Shown here in pieces: positions 6,091 through 15,384 of a DNA stretch of 64,000 nucleotides. The stretch covers positions 1 through 64,000 of the forward strand of contig NZ_JOHO01000011.1 of assembly GCF_000719705.1 (NCBI RefSeq). Direction: 5' to 3'. Both the position numbers and the translations under genes were made by a program. Under the pieces are notes generated by a model that was not told where the DNA came from, made no database searches, and saw nothing but the letters and a program-made list of their open reading frames with translations. Numbering within the stretch: the first letter of the stretch is position 1; every line of letters starts with the position of its first letter. This DNA comes from Streptomyces sp. NRRL S-350. GTDB taxonomy: Bacteria; Actinomycetota; Actinomycetes; Streptomycetales; Streptomycetaceae.

Positions 6091-8358
6091 TCACGCCGGA
6101 TCGACCGGACCGTCGTCCTCGACGCCGTCCGGATCCTCCTCGGGCTCCTCCCCCGCACACAACGAGAGCACGGCGGCCCCGTACTTGTCCAGCTTCATCG
6201 CGCCGACCCCGGAGATCGCGGCCAGGTCCCGGCGGTCGGCCGGCACGTCCTCGGCGATCGCCATGAGCGTGGCGTCGGTGAACACCACGTAGGCCGGGGC
6301 GCCCTGCTTCTTCGCCTGCCGGGCCCGCCACTCGCGCAGCCGCTCGTAGAGCGCCTCGTCCATGGTGGAGGGGCAGCTCTCGCAGCGGCGCAGCTTGCGT
6401 TCGACGGCCTCGGTGAGCGCCTTGTCGCAGACCCGGCACTTGACCGGTCCGCGGGCCCTTCGGGCGGCGGAGCGCTCGCCGGCCTCGACGCCCCCGCGCC
6501 CGCCGCGGGCGCCGGTGCGTGCGCCGGGTGCGGCGGAGCCGGGGCGCAGCCCGTCGAGGAAGCGGCTGGGCTTGCGGCCGGCGCGGCCGCCCGGGGAGCG
6601 GGCCAGGGCCCAGGAGAGGCTGAGGTGCTTGCGGGCGCGGGTGACGCCGACGTAGAGGAGGCGGCGTTCCTCCTCGACCTGCTCGTCGGTCTTGGCGTAG
6701 ATGATCGGCAGGGTGCCCTCGGTGAGGCCGACGAGGAAGACGGCGTCCCATTCGAGGCCCTTGGCGGCGTGCAGGGAGGCGAGGGTGACGCCTTCGACGG
6801 CGGGGGCGTGCTGGGCGGCGGCGCGGGCGTCGAGTTCGACGACGTAGGCGGCGAGGTCGGCGTCCTGGCCGGCGGCGGTGCGGGTGCGCTCGAACTCCTC
6901 GGCGAGGCGGACGAGGGCGGCGAGGGACTCCCAGCGGTCGCGGACGGCGCCGGAGCCGGCGGGGGGTTCGGCGGTGAAGCCGCGGGTGGCGAGGACGGCG
7001 CGGACCTGGCCGGCGAGGTCTGGGGCGCCGTCGGTGAGGGGGTCGGAGGCGGCGCGGGCGGCGCCGCGCAGCAGGACGCCGGCGTCCCGGACCTCGGGGC
7101 GTTCGAAGAACCGTTCGGCGCCCTTGAGCTGGTAGGGGACGCCGAGGTCGGCGAGGGCCTGTTCGTAGACCTCGGACTGGCCGTTGGTGCGGAAGAGGAC
7201 GGCGATCTCGCTGGCGCGCACGCCGGCGGCGAGCAGGTCCTTGATCCGGCGGGCGGTGGTCTCGGCTTCGGTGGGTTCGTCCTCGTACTCGGTGTAGACG
7301 GGGTCGGGGCCGGCTTCGCGCTGGGAGACGAGTTCGAGGCGGTGGCGGGCGGCTTCGCCGCGGGCCTGGGCGAGGAGTCCGTTGGCGAGGTGGACGACCT
7401 GGGGGGTGGAGCGGTAGTCGCGGACGAGCTTGACGACGGTGGCCTCGGGGTGGCGGGCGCGGAAGTTCAGCAGGTAGTCGGGGGTGGCTCCGGTGAAGGA
7501 GTAGATGGTCTGGCTGGCGTCGCCGACGACGCAGAGGCTGGCGCCGCCGTCGGGGCCGGTCCACTGGTCGAGCAGGCGCTGCTGGAGCGGGGAGACGTCC
7601 TGGTACTCGTCGACGGTGAAGTGCCGGTACTGGGAGCGGACCTGGTCGGCGATGTCCGGGCGGTCCTCCAGGATGGCGGCGGTGAGCAGCAGGACGTCCT
7701 CGAAGTCGATGTTGCCGCGGCGGCTCTTGGTCTCCTCGTAGACGCGGTAGACCTGGGCGGTCTCGGCCGGGTCGCGGGGGGCGTCGCGGCCGGACTTGGC
7801 GACGGCGGCGGGGTAGTCGTCGGGGCCGGTCTGGGTGACCTTGGCCCATTCGATCTCGGCGGTGAGGTCGCGCAGTTCGGTGCGCTGGACGCGCAGGCCG
7901 CAGCGGCCGGCGGCTTCGGCGACGAGTTGGACCTTGCGTTCGAGGAGTTGGGGGACGGGGCCGCCGACGGCGCGGGGCCAGAAGTACTGGAGCTGGCGCA
8001 GGGCGGCGGCGTGGAAGGTGCGGGCCTGGACGCCGTCGGCGCCGAGCTGGCGCAGGCGGCCGCGCATCTCGCCGGCGGCGCGGGCGGTGAAGGTGACAGC
8101 GAGGACCTGCTGGGGGTGGTAGACGCCGCTGCGCACGCCGTAGGCGATGCGGTGGGTGATGGCGCGGGTCTTGCCGGTGCCGGCGCCGGCGAGGACGCAG
8201 ACGGGGCCGTGCAGGGCGGTGGCGACGGCGCGCTGTTCGGGGTCGAGCCCGGCGAGCACGGCGTCGGGGCCCGTGGCGGCGCCGGGGTCGGCCCAGGGGG
8301 AGCCGTGGGGGCCGTCGTAGGGGCTGCCGCTCAAGAGGTCTTCCTGCATGCGTTCCAT
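6091..8358 (-). CDS. uvrD2: UvrD2-type superfamily 1 DNA helicase with HRDC domain
   Basis: This 755-residue ATP-dependent 3'-5' DNA helicase has Walker A GAGTGKT at residues 58-64, the DExx box VDEYQDVSP near 250, motif III GDASQTIYSFTGA, motif V-VI SLHAAKGLEWDAVF and YVGVTRARKHL. A four-cysteine segment (CRVCDKAL through RRCESC) and a C-terminal HRDC domain (TMDEALYERLREWRARQ onward) follow; this tail is characteristic of actinobacterial UvrD2. In mycobacteria UvrD2 is essential and unwinds DNA in repair. It is divergent from the mycoredoxin gene, as Rv3198c/Rv3198A are. The start at 8358 has only a weak GAGAAG site; an ATG at 8349 is an alternative. Confidence 0.93.
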   Translation of the reverse strand: MERMQEDLLSGSPYDGPHGSPWADPGAATGPDAVLAGLDPEQRAVATALHGPVCVLAGAGTGKTRAITHRIAYGVRSGVYHPQQVLAVTFTARAAGEMRGRLRQLGADGVQARTFHAAALRQLQYFWPRAVGGPVPQLLERKVQLVAEAAGRCGLRVQRTELRDLTAEIEWAKVTQTGPDDYPAAVAKSGRDAPRDPAETAQVYRVYEETKSRRGNIDFEDVLLLTAAILEDRPDIADQVRSQYRHFTVDEYQDVSPLQQRLLDQWTGPDGGASLCVVGDASQTIYSFTGATPDYLLNFRARHPEATVVKLVRDYRSTPQVVHLANGLLAQARGEAARHRLELVSQREAGPDPVYTEYEDEPTEAETTARRIKDLLAAGVRASEIAVLFRTNGQSEVYEQALADLGVPYQLKGAERFFERPEVRDAGVLLRGAARAASDPLTDGAPDLAGQVRAVLATRGFTAEPPAGSGAVRDRWESLAALVRLAEEFERTRTAAGQDADLAAYVVELDARAAAQHAPAVEGVTLASLHAAKGLEWDAVFLVGLTEGTLPIIYAKTDEQVEEERRLLYVGVTRARKHLSLSWALARSPGGRAGRKPSRFLDGLRPGSAAPGARTGARGGRGGVEAGERSAARRARGPVKCRVCDKALTEAVERKLRRCESCPSTMDEALYERLREWRARQAKKQGAPAYVVFTDATLMAIAEDVPADRRDLAAISGVGAMKLDKYGAAVLSLCAGEEPEEDPDGVEDDGPVDPA

Positions 8359-8451
8359 CTTCTCAGCCCGGTGGGACAGCGCGGGTGGGGTTGTCCACAG
8401 GCCCGGTGTGATCGCAGGATGATCGCTCCGGCCGTCGGCCGCCGGGGCGCC

Positions 8452-8477
8452 GGAATGCCCGCCGCCCGGTGGGCGTT
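8452..8477 (+). promoter_or_regulatory. SigR-type promoter of mycoredoxin
   Basis: GGAAT (8452-8456), an exact 18-bp spacer and GTT (8475-8477) match the known SigR/SigH thiol-stress consensus GGAAT-N18/19-GTT. It lies 46 bp before the mycoredoxin ATG, a fitting distance. Confidence 0.75.
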
Positions 8478-8522
8478 GCGTCGTGAGACCGTACGCACCC
8501 CTCTTCCGAAGGAGTCCCCTCG

Positions 8523-8780
8523 ATGTCCGGCACCGTGACGATGTACAGCACGACCTGGTGTGGGTACTGCAACCGGCTCAAGAGCCAGCTGGACCGTGAA
8601 GGCATCGGCTACACCGAGATCAACATCGAGGAGGACCCGGCGTCGGCGTCCTTCGTCGAGTCCGTGAACAACGGCAACCAGACGGTGCCGACGGTGCTGG
8701 TGACGCCGGTGGGCGGCGGCGAGCGGGTCGTGATGACCAACCCGAGCCTGCTGCAGGTCAAGAAGGCCCTGGCGGCCTGA
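8523..8780 (+). CDS. mrx1: Mycoredoxin Mrx1
   Basis: This 85-residue glutaredoxin-like protein has the redox motif WCGYC (cysteines 13 and 16) and the TVPTVLV cis-proline segment of the thioredoxin fold. Mycoredoxins reduce mycothiol-protein mixed disulfides in actinobacteria, in the cytoplasm. The ATG is preceded by GAAGGAG at good spacing. It is divergent from uvrD2, as in mycobacteria, and sits behind a SigR-type promoter, which fits induction by thiol oxidation. Confidence 0.95.
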   Translation: MSGTVTMYSTTWCGYCNRLKSQLDREGIGYTEINIEEDPASASFVESVNNGNQTVPTVLVTPVGGGERVVMTNPSLLQVKKALAA

Positions 8781-8811
8781 CCCGGCCGGGGCCGCCCGGG
8801 GCCGGCGCGCG

Positions 8812-9651
8812 TCAGGGCGCGTCGGCCCGGGCGGGGTCGACGGGTGCGGCGGGCGCGGGCAGGGTGGTGCGCGCGCCGAGGTCGCCGAGGCCGTAGACGA
8901 GCCGGCTGCGGTCGGCCGAGTAGCGGGTCTCGATGACCCGGACGGGCCCGCGCCGGTCGTAGGTGACGCGGGTCTGCACCACGAGCGGCACGCCGGGGCC
9001 GCCCTGGAACCACTGGGCCTCCTCCGGTCCGGGCATCCGGGCGACGAGGTGGTCGACGGCGCCGATCTCGGTGCGTCCGAGGGTGGCGAGCACGGCTTCG
9101 TCGCCGCCCTCGACGGGGTCGGGTTCCATCAGCGGGGTGCCGGCGGCGAGGCCGGCCCGGTAGTGGCTCTCCTCGATGGAGTACGGCTCGCGGTCGAGCA
9201 GGCGCAGCTGGCGGCGGACCACGATGGCTTCGCCGGGGCGCAGTCCGAGCCGTTCGGCGATGTCCACCCGGGCCCGGACGATCATCATCTCGAAGTCGGT
9301 GCCGAGTTCGCGTCCGGCGTCGGCGGCTTCGCGGAGGTAGACGTCGGAGGGCGCGGCGAGGCAGTCGCGGGGGGTGGGGGCCGGGCCGGGTCCGTAGGCG
9401 CGGTGGTCCAGGACGGGGTGTTCGCGCAGGTAGGTGCCCTTGCCCTGGAGGCGGACCAGGCGGCCCTCGTTGACCAGGACGTCGACGGCGAGGCGGACGG
9501 TGTTGCGGGCGACGCCGTACTGGCGTTCCAGTTCGCTCTCGACCGGCAGGGCGGCGTCGGAGGTGAACTCGCCCTCGGCGATCCGGCGGCGCAGGTCGGC
9601 GGCGAGGCGCTGGTATTTGGGGGATTGGGCGGTGCCCCGGGGGATTGTCAC
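8812..9651 (-). CDS. GntR/HutC-family regulator (UTRA domain)
   Basis: This 279-residue protein has an N-terminal winged helix of the GntR type (KYQRLAADLRRRIAEGEF, then VESELERQYGVARNTVRLAV, about residues 12-60). Its C-terminal half (about 90-260) has the layout of the UTRA effector domain, with EAIVVRRQLRLLDREPYSIE and FQGGPGVPLVVQTRVTYDR. UTRA proteins respond to small metabolites such as phosphorylated sugars. It is convergent with mycoredoxin and not obviously linked to a transporter, so the ligand is unknown. The GTG start lacks a ribosome site but has TACATT 7 nt upstream, so it may be leaderless. Confidence 0.88.
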   Translation of the reverse strand: MTIPRGTAQSPKYQRLAADLRRRIAEGEFTSDAALPVESELERQYGVARNTVRLAVDVLVNEGRLVRLQGKGTYLREHPVLDHRAYGPGPAPTPRDCLAAPSDVYLREAADAGRELGTDFEMMIVRARVDIAERLGLRPGEAIVVRRQLRLLDREPYSIEESHYRAGLAAGTPLMEPDPVEGGDEAVLATLGRTEIGAVDHLVARMPGPEEAQWFQGGPGVPLVVQTRVTYDRRGPVRVIETRYSADRSRLVYGLGDLGARTTLPAPAAPVDPARADAP

Positions 9652-9810
9652 CCGAGTGAATGTAGCGAGCGCGGTGACACGGTTTCAGCCGTTTCCGGCA
9701 ATGTCGTCCGGGTGGGTTGACGACGGGGATCCGGAGGTGTCTTCCGGTAGCAGAACTGGCCCGTCCGGCCACGAACAGATGGTCGTGGCGGATCAGGGAA
9801 GGGTTTGGGA

Positions 9811-9849
9811 AGAAAAACGGGGGCGCGCGGCATAAGCCGCACGCCCCCG
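9811..9849 (-). terminator. nudC terminator
   Basis: On the - strand a CGGGGGCGTGCGGC/GCCGCGCGCCCCCG stem (one mismatch, TTAT loop) is followed by TTTTTCT. This is a classical intrinsic terminator 24 nt after the nudC stop. Between it and the GntR start (9652-9810) nothing else is recognisable. Confidence 0.88.
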
Positions 9850-9872
9850 TTCCCGGGAAGCACCGGACGGAA

Positions 9873-10841
9873 TTACCAGCGCGCCGCCGAGGGCAGCGGC
9901 TCGCCGTACCAGAGCTCGACCAGGTGCCGCGCGATCGAGATGCCGGACGGTGGCAGGATCTCGCCCGCCTCCATCCCGGCCCGGAGCTCCTCGCGGGAGA
10001 ACCAGCGCGCCTCGGCCAGCTCCTCGCCGTCCACGGTGATCTCGGTTCCCCCGGGCAGCGCCTTGCCCTCGAAGCCGAGCATCAGGCTGGACGGGAACGG
10101 CCACGGCTGGCTCGCGACGTAGCGCACCTCGCCGACCCGCACGCCCGCCTCCTCGTGCACCTCGCGGGCCACCGCCTGCTCGATGGACTCCCCCGGCTCG
10201 ACGAAGCCGGCCAGGGTCGACCAGCGGCCCTCCGGCCACAGCGCCTGGCGGCCGAGCAGGCAGCGGTCCTGCTCGTCGGTGATCACCATGATCACCGCCG
10301 GGTCGGTGCGCGGGTAGTGCTCGGCCGCGCAGGAGGTGCAGCGCCGCACGTGGCCGGCCCCGGCCTTCTCGGTGGGGTGCCCGCAGCGCGAGCAGAAGCT
10401 GTGCAGCCGGTGCCAGTGCTCCAGTGCGACGGCGTGCACCAGCAGCCCGGCGTCCCGGTCGGACAGCATCGCGCCGACCTCGCGCAGCCCGGCCGGGCGG
10501 GCGTCGCCGTCCAGGCGCCCGGGCAGGCTCTCGCCGGCCAGCGCGAAGTAGGAGACGCCGTCCTCGTCGGTGCCGAGGAAGTAGCGGTCGCCGGTCTGCG
10601 GCGCCTCGAAGGAGGGCAGCAGCACGAGTTCGGTGCCCTGCGCGGTGTCGACCACGAACGCCTCGCCGCCGGCGATCGGCAGCACCCGGGTGGCCGGGTG
10701 GCTCCAGGCCGCCGCCAGCCAGGGCTCGTCGAAGCGGTGCTCGGCCGCGCGCTCCACCCCGGCCCGGGCCAGTGCCAGGTGCAGCGGGCGCTCGGTCTCA
10801 GGCACGGTGCTCACAGGTTCCATCCCCACGTGGTGAATCAT
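9873..10841 (-). CDS. nudC: NADH/NAD+ pyrophosphatase NudC
   Basis: This 322-residue Nudix hydrolase cleaves NAD(H) to NMN(H) and AMP and, in characterised relatives, removes NAD caps from RNA. It shows the zinc ribbon (SFCSRCGHPT then RRCTSCAAEHYPR), the Nudix box GFVEPGES followed by REVHEEAGV, and the NudC-specific SQPWPFPSSLM. It lies 54 nt downstream of a peptidase gene on the same strand and may be co-transcribed, although a hairpin-free gap with repeated GGGTGA motifs separates them. The start could be the ATG at 10823; neither has a strong ribosome site. Its M. tuberculosis counterpart (Rv3199c) lies in the same neighbourhood. Confidence 0.94.
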   Translation of the reverse strand: MIHHVGMEPVSTVPETERPLHLALARAGVERAAEHRFDEPWLAAAWSHPATRVLPIAGGEAFVVDTAQGTELVLLPSFEAPQTGDRYFLGTDEDGVSYFALAGESLPGRLDGDARPAGLREVGAMLSDRDAGLLVHAVALEHWHRLHSFCSRCGHPTEKAGAGHVRRCTSCAAEHYPRTDPAVIMVITDEQDRCLLGRQALWPEGRWSTLAGFVEPGESIEQAVAREVHEEAGVRVGEVRYVASQPWPFPSSLMLGFEGKALPGGTEITVDGEELAEARWFSREELRAGMEAGEILPPSGISIARHLVELWYGEPLPSAARW

Positions 10842-10895
10842 CCGGATGGGTGACCGGATGGGTGATCGGACTGGCCATGGTGTCCACGGAGCGGG

Positions 10896-12299
10896 TCACG
10901 CGCCGGGCCGGAAGTTCTCGGCCAGGTCGCCCCACAGGTACGCGGCGGTCTCCACGCCCTTGGCCAGCAGGTCCAGCTCGACCTTCTCGTTGACCGAGTG
11001 CCAGCCGTCCGAGGGCACCGAGATGCCGAGGAACAGCACCGGCGCGCCCAGCACGTCCTGGAGGTCGGCGGCCGGGCCGGAGCCGCCCTCGCGGGTGAAC
11101 AGGATCCTCTGCCCGAAGGCCCGGCCCATCGCGCGGACGGTGGACTGCAGCGCCGGGTGGTCCAGCGGGGTCAGGCAGGGCCGGGTCGCGCCCGGGAAGA
11201 CCAGCTCGTACCGGACGCCCTCGGGCACCCGCTCGGCCACCCAGGCCCGCACCGCCTCGCGGACCTTCTCCACCTCCTGCCCGGCGACCAGCCGGAAGGA
11301 CAGCTTGAGGTGTGCCGAGGCGGGCACGATGGTCTTGCCGCCGGGGCCGGTGTAGCCGCCCCAGATGCCGTTGACCTCGGCGGTCGGGCGGGCCCAGATC
11401 CGCTCCAGGGTGGTGTACCCGGCCTCGCCCCGGGTGCCGTACGACTTGGCGACCCGCAGCCACTGCTCCTCGTCGAAGGGCAGCTCGGCGAACAGCTCGC
11501 GCTCGCGGTCGGTCAGCTCGACCACGCCGTCGTAGAAGCCCGGCACCGCGACCTTGCGGTCGGCGTCGTGCAGGGCGGCGGCCAGCTCGGCCGCGACCTG
11601 CGCCGGGTTGGGGACGGCGCCGCCGAAGGACCCGGAGTGGATGTCGGTGTCCGGCCCGTACAGGTCGATCTGGGCGTCGGCGAGGCCGCGCATGCCGGTG
11701 CAGACGGTCGGTGTGTCGGCCGACCACATGCCGGTGTCCGAGATGACGACGACGTCGGCGGCCAGCCGGTCGGCCTCGCGGCGGACCAGGTCGGCGAAGT
11801 GCGGCGAGCCGGACTCCTCCTCGCCCTCGATCAGCAGCTTGAGGTTGACGGCCGGCGCGGTGCGGCCGGTGGCGTCCAGGTGGGCGCGCACCCCCAGGGT
11901 GTGGAAGAAGACCTGGCCCTTGTCGTCGGCGGCGCCGCGCGCGTACAGCCGGCCGTCGACCACGGTCGGGGTGAACGGCTCGGTGTCCCAGCCGTCCTCC
12001 CTGGCGGCGGGCTGCACGTCGTGGTGCCCGTAGACCAGCACGGTCGGCGCGGACGCGTCCCCCGAGGGCCACTCGGCGAACACCGCCGGCAGGCCGTCCG
12101 TCTCCCACACCTCGGCGACCGGGAAGCCGGTCTCGCGCAGCTTGGCCGCCAGCCACTCGGCGGAGCGCCGCACCTCGCCGGCGCGGGCCGGATCGGCGGA
12201 GACCGACGGGATGGCCAGCCATTCGGCGAGGTCGGCGAGGAAGGCGGCCTGGTGCCGGTCGATGTAGGAGCGGACGGCGCTGTCCGGGGTTCTCGTCAT
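10896..12299 (-). CDS. M20-family dipeptidase
   Basis: This 467-residue protein is a zinc-dependent M20 peptidase of the carnosine-dipeptidase/PepV-like group. Metal ligands are visible in VLVYGHHDVQP (His), ARGAADDKGQ (bridging Asp) and LIEGEEESGSPH (catalytic and ligand Glu), with the lid domain in the middle. It is probably cytosolic, as no signal peptide is present. The ATG lacks a ribosome site but follows TACAGT by 7 nt, which suggests a leaderless transcript. The natural substrate cannot be inferred. It separates the nudC region from the ABC transporter operon. Confidence 0.9.
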   Translation of the reverse strand: MTRTPDSAVRSYIDRHQAAFLADLAEWLAIPSVSADPARAGEVRRSAEWLAAKLRETGFPVAEVWETDGLPAVFAEWPSGDASAPTVLVYGHHDVQPAAREDGWDTEPFTPTVVDGRLYARGAADDKGQVFFHTLGVRAHLDATGRTAPAVNLKLLIEGEEESGSPHFADLVRREADRLAADVVVISDTGMWSADTPTVCTGMRGLADAQIDLYGPDTDIHSGSFGGAVPNPAQVAAELAAALHDADRKVAVPGFYDGVVELTDRERELFAELPFDEEQWLRVAKSYGTRGEAGYTTLERIWARPTAEVNGIWGGYTGPGGKTIVPASAHLKLSFRLVAGQEVEKVREAVRAWVAERVPEGVRYELVFPGATRPCLTPLDHPALQSTVRAMGRAFGQRILFTREGGSGPAADLQDVLGAPVLFLGISVPSDGWHSVNEKVELDLLAKGVETAAYLWGDLAENFRPGA

Positions 12300-12379
12300 A
12301 CCGACGACTGTAGTTCGCCCGTACGGGTGCCCGCCCCGGACGTCCGGCTGCCGGGCGCCCCCGGGGCTGTAACGTCCGT

Positions 12380-12412
12380 CACCCCCACCGCGGTACGGCT
12401 GCGGCGGGGGTG
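12380..12412 (-). terminator. Terminator-like hairpin after ABC permease
   Basis: A 12-bp stem (CACCCCCACCGC with GCGGCGGGGGTG, one A-C mismatch) around a 9-nt loop lies 39 nt after the permease stop and before the M20 peptidase promoter. It has no U-run, so termination is only probable. Confidence 0.55.
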
Positions 12413-12450
12413 GCGGAGCGGCGGACGGGCCTCGGCCCCGGCGGGCGGCG

Positions 12451-15384
12451 TCAGCCCGAGCGGCGCAGCATCGTGATCCGCGAGCGGGTGAGCACCGCCG
12501 CGAGGGCGGCCGCGAGCAGCGGGAGCACCACGACGGTGGCGGCGATGGTCGGCCACGGGACGACCACGGACGCCCGGTGGGCGAGCTCCTCGGGGCTCAG
12601 GCCGGGGTAGTTGCTCGCCGCGCCCTCGACCTTGCGCAGCGCCGCGCCCGGCACGATGCCGCAGACCACGCCGAGCAGGGCGCCCATGGCGGCGATCACG
12701 CCGCACTGGAAGCCGGACAGCGAGCGCCGGATGCGGGGCTCGGCGCCGACCGCCGCGAGGGTGGTCAGGTCGCGCTGGGAGTCGGCGGCGGCCAGTCCGG
12801 TGGCGATGCCGGCCGCCCCGAGGGCGACCAGGCCGGCGAAGGCGGTCAGGCCCAGGGTGATGAGGTCGGCGTGGGACTGGTAGCCGCGCTCGACGGTGAG
12901 CAGGTCGCGGTCGGTGATCCTGGCCAGCGCCCCGTCGGCCTTCTGCTGGGCGCTGTCGGAGGGCGCGGAGCCGGGCAGCCACACCGAGCCGGCCGCCGAG
13001 GTGGTGAACCCGAGCCTGGCGGCGGTGTCCGGGCTGAGCACGGCCTGCCCGGGTGCGCGCACCGCGGCCTGCGCGAGGACGGCGTCGACGGCGATCTCGT
13101 GGCGGACGGGCTTGTGGGAAGCACTGCCGTTCGCGGTGTAGTCGACCGGCTCGCTGTACTGCAGGGCGAGCTTGCCGTCCTTGAGGTAGCGGTCGTCGAA
13201 GACGACGACCTTGCCGGCCGCGAGTGCCTGGCCGGCGGCCGGGTCGGTGACGCCGTAGAGGTTGCGCAGCAGGGTGGCGTCGCCGACCGCCAGCGGGCCG
13301 TAGGGGCTGCCGACGCGGTTGTCGGCCTGGCAGCGCCGGTCCGTCTCCAGGATCCGGTCCGCCTCGCCGGGGCCGAACTCGCGGTCCAGGTCCAGGACGG
13401 GGCAGCGGATCTCCTTGGGCAGGTCGACGCTGATGTAGCCGCACGCCCCGCCGTCGGAGCAGTCGCCCTTGTAGTGCGCGGCCTGGACGTCGGCGCGGGG
13501 GCCGAGGTCGGGGATGCCGCGTTCGACGGCCTCCCGCATCTGCGGCAGCAGCTTGCCGTCGGCCCCGCTGAGCCAGCCGCTGCCGAGCATGACGGCGCCG
13601 GAGGGGCCGTGGGCGAGGTACTCGCTGCGGTACTGCTCCTCGAAGCTGGCGGTGTACACGCTGACGGCGACGGAGCCGGCCACGGCGGCCATGACGGCGG
13701 CGACGGCGGGCGCGGTGCGGGCGCGGTGGCGCACCGAGTCGCGCAGGGCGAGCCGGGGACCGAGCGAGAGCCAGCGGCCGAGCCGGCCGAACAGGCCGAC
13801 CAGGTAGGGCGTGAGCGCGACCATGCCGAGTTCGGCGACGGCCGAGCCGCCGAGGACGGCCAGGCTGCGGCTGCCGAAACCGCCGGTGGCGCCGAGCAGG
13901 GCCAGCGCCGCGCCGCCGCCGAGCATCAGCAGGCCGAGCACGGCGAGCTTGCGGCTCGGCGGCTTGAGCGAGTCGCGGCCGGTGAGCGCGGAGACGACGT
14001 CCTGGCGGGAGGCCTGGACGGCGGGGGCGACGGCGGCGAGCAGGCCGGTGACCAGGCCGACCAGGAGCACGCCGAGCAGGTCGAACGGCTGGAGGGCGAA
14101 GTGCCCGAAGCGCCGGCCGGAGTACTGCTCCGCCTGGGTGCGCAGCAGGGCGACCAGGCCGACGCCGAGGGCGAGGCCGACCGCGGCGCCGGTGACGCCG
14201 AGGACGATGCCGCCGCCGAGGACGACGGCGCGCACGTTGGCGCGGTCACCGCCCGCGGCGGCGAGCAGGCCGAGTTGCCGCCGGGAGCGCCGGGCCCCGA
14301 CGGCGAAGGCGGGGCCCGCGAGGAGGACGATCTCCAGCAGGGCCATGCCGACGACGGTGGCGAGGATGACGACGGAGGTGCGGTTGAAGTACGAGGTGTC
14401 GCCGAACCCGTGCCGGTCCTGTTCGAGGAAGTAGGGGACGTCGGCGCGGGCCGGGGGGTCGATCAGGACGGCGCGGGAGGTGACGTGGAAGCCGTACTGG
14501 TTGAGTTCGAGGACCTTGTGCCAGTCGAGGGCGGCGCCGTCCGGGAGTCTGACCAGCCAGGTGGTGGGCTCGCCGGTGCCGGAGCCCGGGCCTCGGGTGG
14601 CGCCGGGGGCCTTGGCGAGCCGGTCGATCAGGGTGCCGGGCGGGGCGAAGAGTTCGGTGGCGCTGAGCTCGCCGGGGTACTCGTAGACGCCGGTGATGGT
14701 GAACGGGGTGGCTTCCAGGCCGCGGACGGCGGTGCGGTCGCCGACCTTGAGGCCGGAGCGCTTGAGGAAGTCCGGGGTGACGGCGGCCTCGTGGTCGTTC
14801 GCGGGTGCGCGGCCCTTGACCAGGTCGACGCGGCCGTCCCAGACCGGGTCGTTCAGGTCGGCTTCGGAGACCCGGGTGGCGAGCAGGCCGTCGGTGCTGC
14901 TCGTCGCGGTGTACGGGCCCTGGCGTTCGGGCACGAGGGTGGCGCCGGCCGGAAGCAACTGCCGTGCCAGTTCGGCGGGTTCGGTGTCCAGGGAGCGTTG
15001 CTGCGCGGGGGTGTACTTCGGGTCGGCACCGGCGTTCGCGGTGTCCTTGGCGTCCGGGGTGTCGTTGGCGTCCGCGGGGTTCCTCGGGCCCTTGGAGCCC
15101 TTCGGGTCCTTCGGGTTCTCGACGGTGTAGCCCTGGTCCGGGTCCGGCGCCTGCACCACGGTGGAGCCGCGCTCGACCATCTCCAGTTCGGCGGCGGCCC
15201 GGCCCATGATGCGTACGGAGCGTTCGGCGGGCGAGAGGTCGGCGCTGCGGAAGACCACGTCGGCGCCGGTGACGCCGAGGACGGGCAGCGCGACCATGGC
15301 TATGACGAGGGCGCTGCGTCCCTTGGCGCGCAGGGCGTCGCGGCGGGCGACGCGCAGGGCGACCCGCCAGGCGCTGAGCTTCAC
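12451..15384 (-). CDS. FtsX/MacB-like ABC transporter permease
   Basis: This 977-residue permease begins with a short cytoplasmic stretch and a helix (SALVIAMVALPVLGVTGADV), then a large extracytoplasmic domain. Two FtsX-type membrane modules follow, near residues 330-460 and at the C-terminus (ITLGLTAFAGLVALGAAGIA, then IAATVVVLPLLAAALAAVL), with further helices between. Near residues 90-130 there is a low-complexity Asp/Lys/Pro-rich linker. The stop-start with the ATPase gene overlaps by 4 nt, so the two form one transporter. Such MacB/LolCDE-like systems move lipids, peptides or drugs, or transmit force to cell-wall enzymes; which applies here is not visible. Confidence 0.9.
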   Translation of the reverse strand: MKLSAWRVALRVARRDALRAKGRSALVIAMVALPVLGVTGADVVFRSADLSPAERSVRIMGRAAAELEMVERGSTVVQAPDPDQGYTVENPKDPKGSKGPRNPADANDTPDAKDTANAGADPKYTPAQQRSLDTEPAELARQLLPAGATLVPERQGPYTATSSTDGLLATRVSEADLNDPVWDGRVDLVKGRAPANDHEAAVTPDFLKRSGLKVGDRTAVRGLEATPFTITGVYEYPGELSATELFAPPGTLIDRLAKAPGATRGPGSGTGEPTTWLVRLPDGAALDWHKVLELNQYGFHVTSRAVLIDPPARADVPYFLEQDRHGFGDTSYFNRTSVVILATVVGMALLEIVLLAGPAFAVGARRSRRQLGLLAAAGGDRANVRAVVLGGGIVLGVTGAAVGLALGVGLVALLRTQAEQYSGRRFGHFALQPFDLLGVLLVGLVTGLLAAVAPAVQASRQDVVSALTGRDSLKPPSRKLAVLGLLMLGGGAALALLGATGGFGSRSLAVLGGSAVAELGMVALTPYLVGLFGRLGRWLSLGPRLALRDSVRHRARTAPAVAAVMAAVAGSVAVSVYTASFEEQYRSEYLAHGPSGAVMLGSGWLSGADGKLLPQMREAVERGIPDLGPRADVQAAHYKGDCSDGGACGYISVDLPKEIRCPVLDLDREFGPGEADRILETDRRCQADNRVGSPYGPLAVGDATLLRNLYGVTDPAAGQALAAGKVVVFDDRYLKDGKLALQYSEPVDYTANGSASHKPVRHEIAVDAVLAQAAVRAPGQAVLSPDTAARLGFTTSAAGSVWLPGSAPSDSAQQKADGALARITDRDLLTVERGYQSHADLITLGLTAFAGLVALGAAGIATGLAAADSQRDLTTLAAVGAEPRIRRSLSGFQCGVIAAMGALLGVVCGIVPGAALRKVEGAASNYPGLSPEELAHRASVVVPWPTIAATVVVLPLLAAALAAVLTRSRITMLRRSG

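Noticed and set aside
6625..8538. Long open frame antisense to uvrD2
   Set aside because: It follows the GC-rich third positions of the real gene in the opposite strand, is made mostly of Gly/Ala/Val/Asp, and has no family motifs. Similar long antisense frames over adnA, the ABC permease and the helicase were rejected for the same reason.
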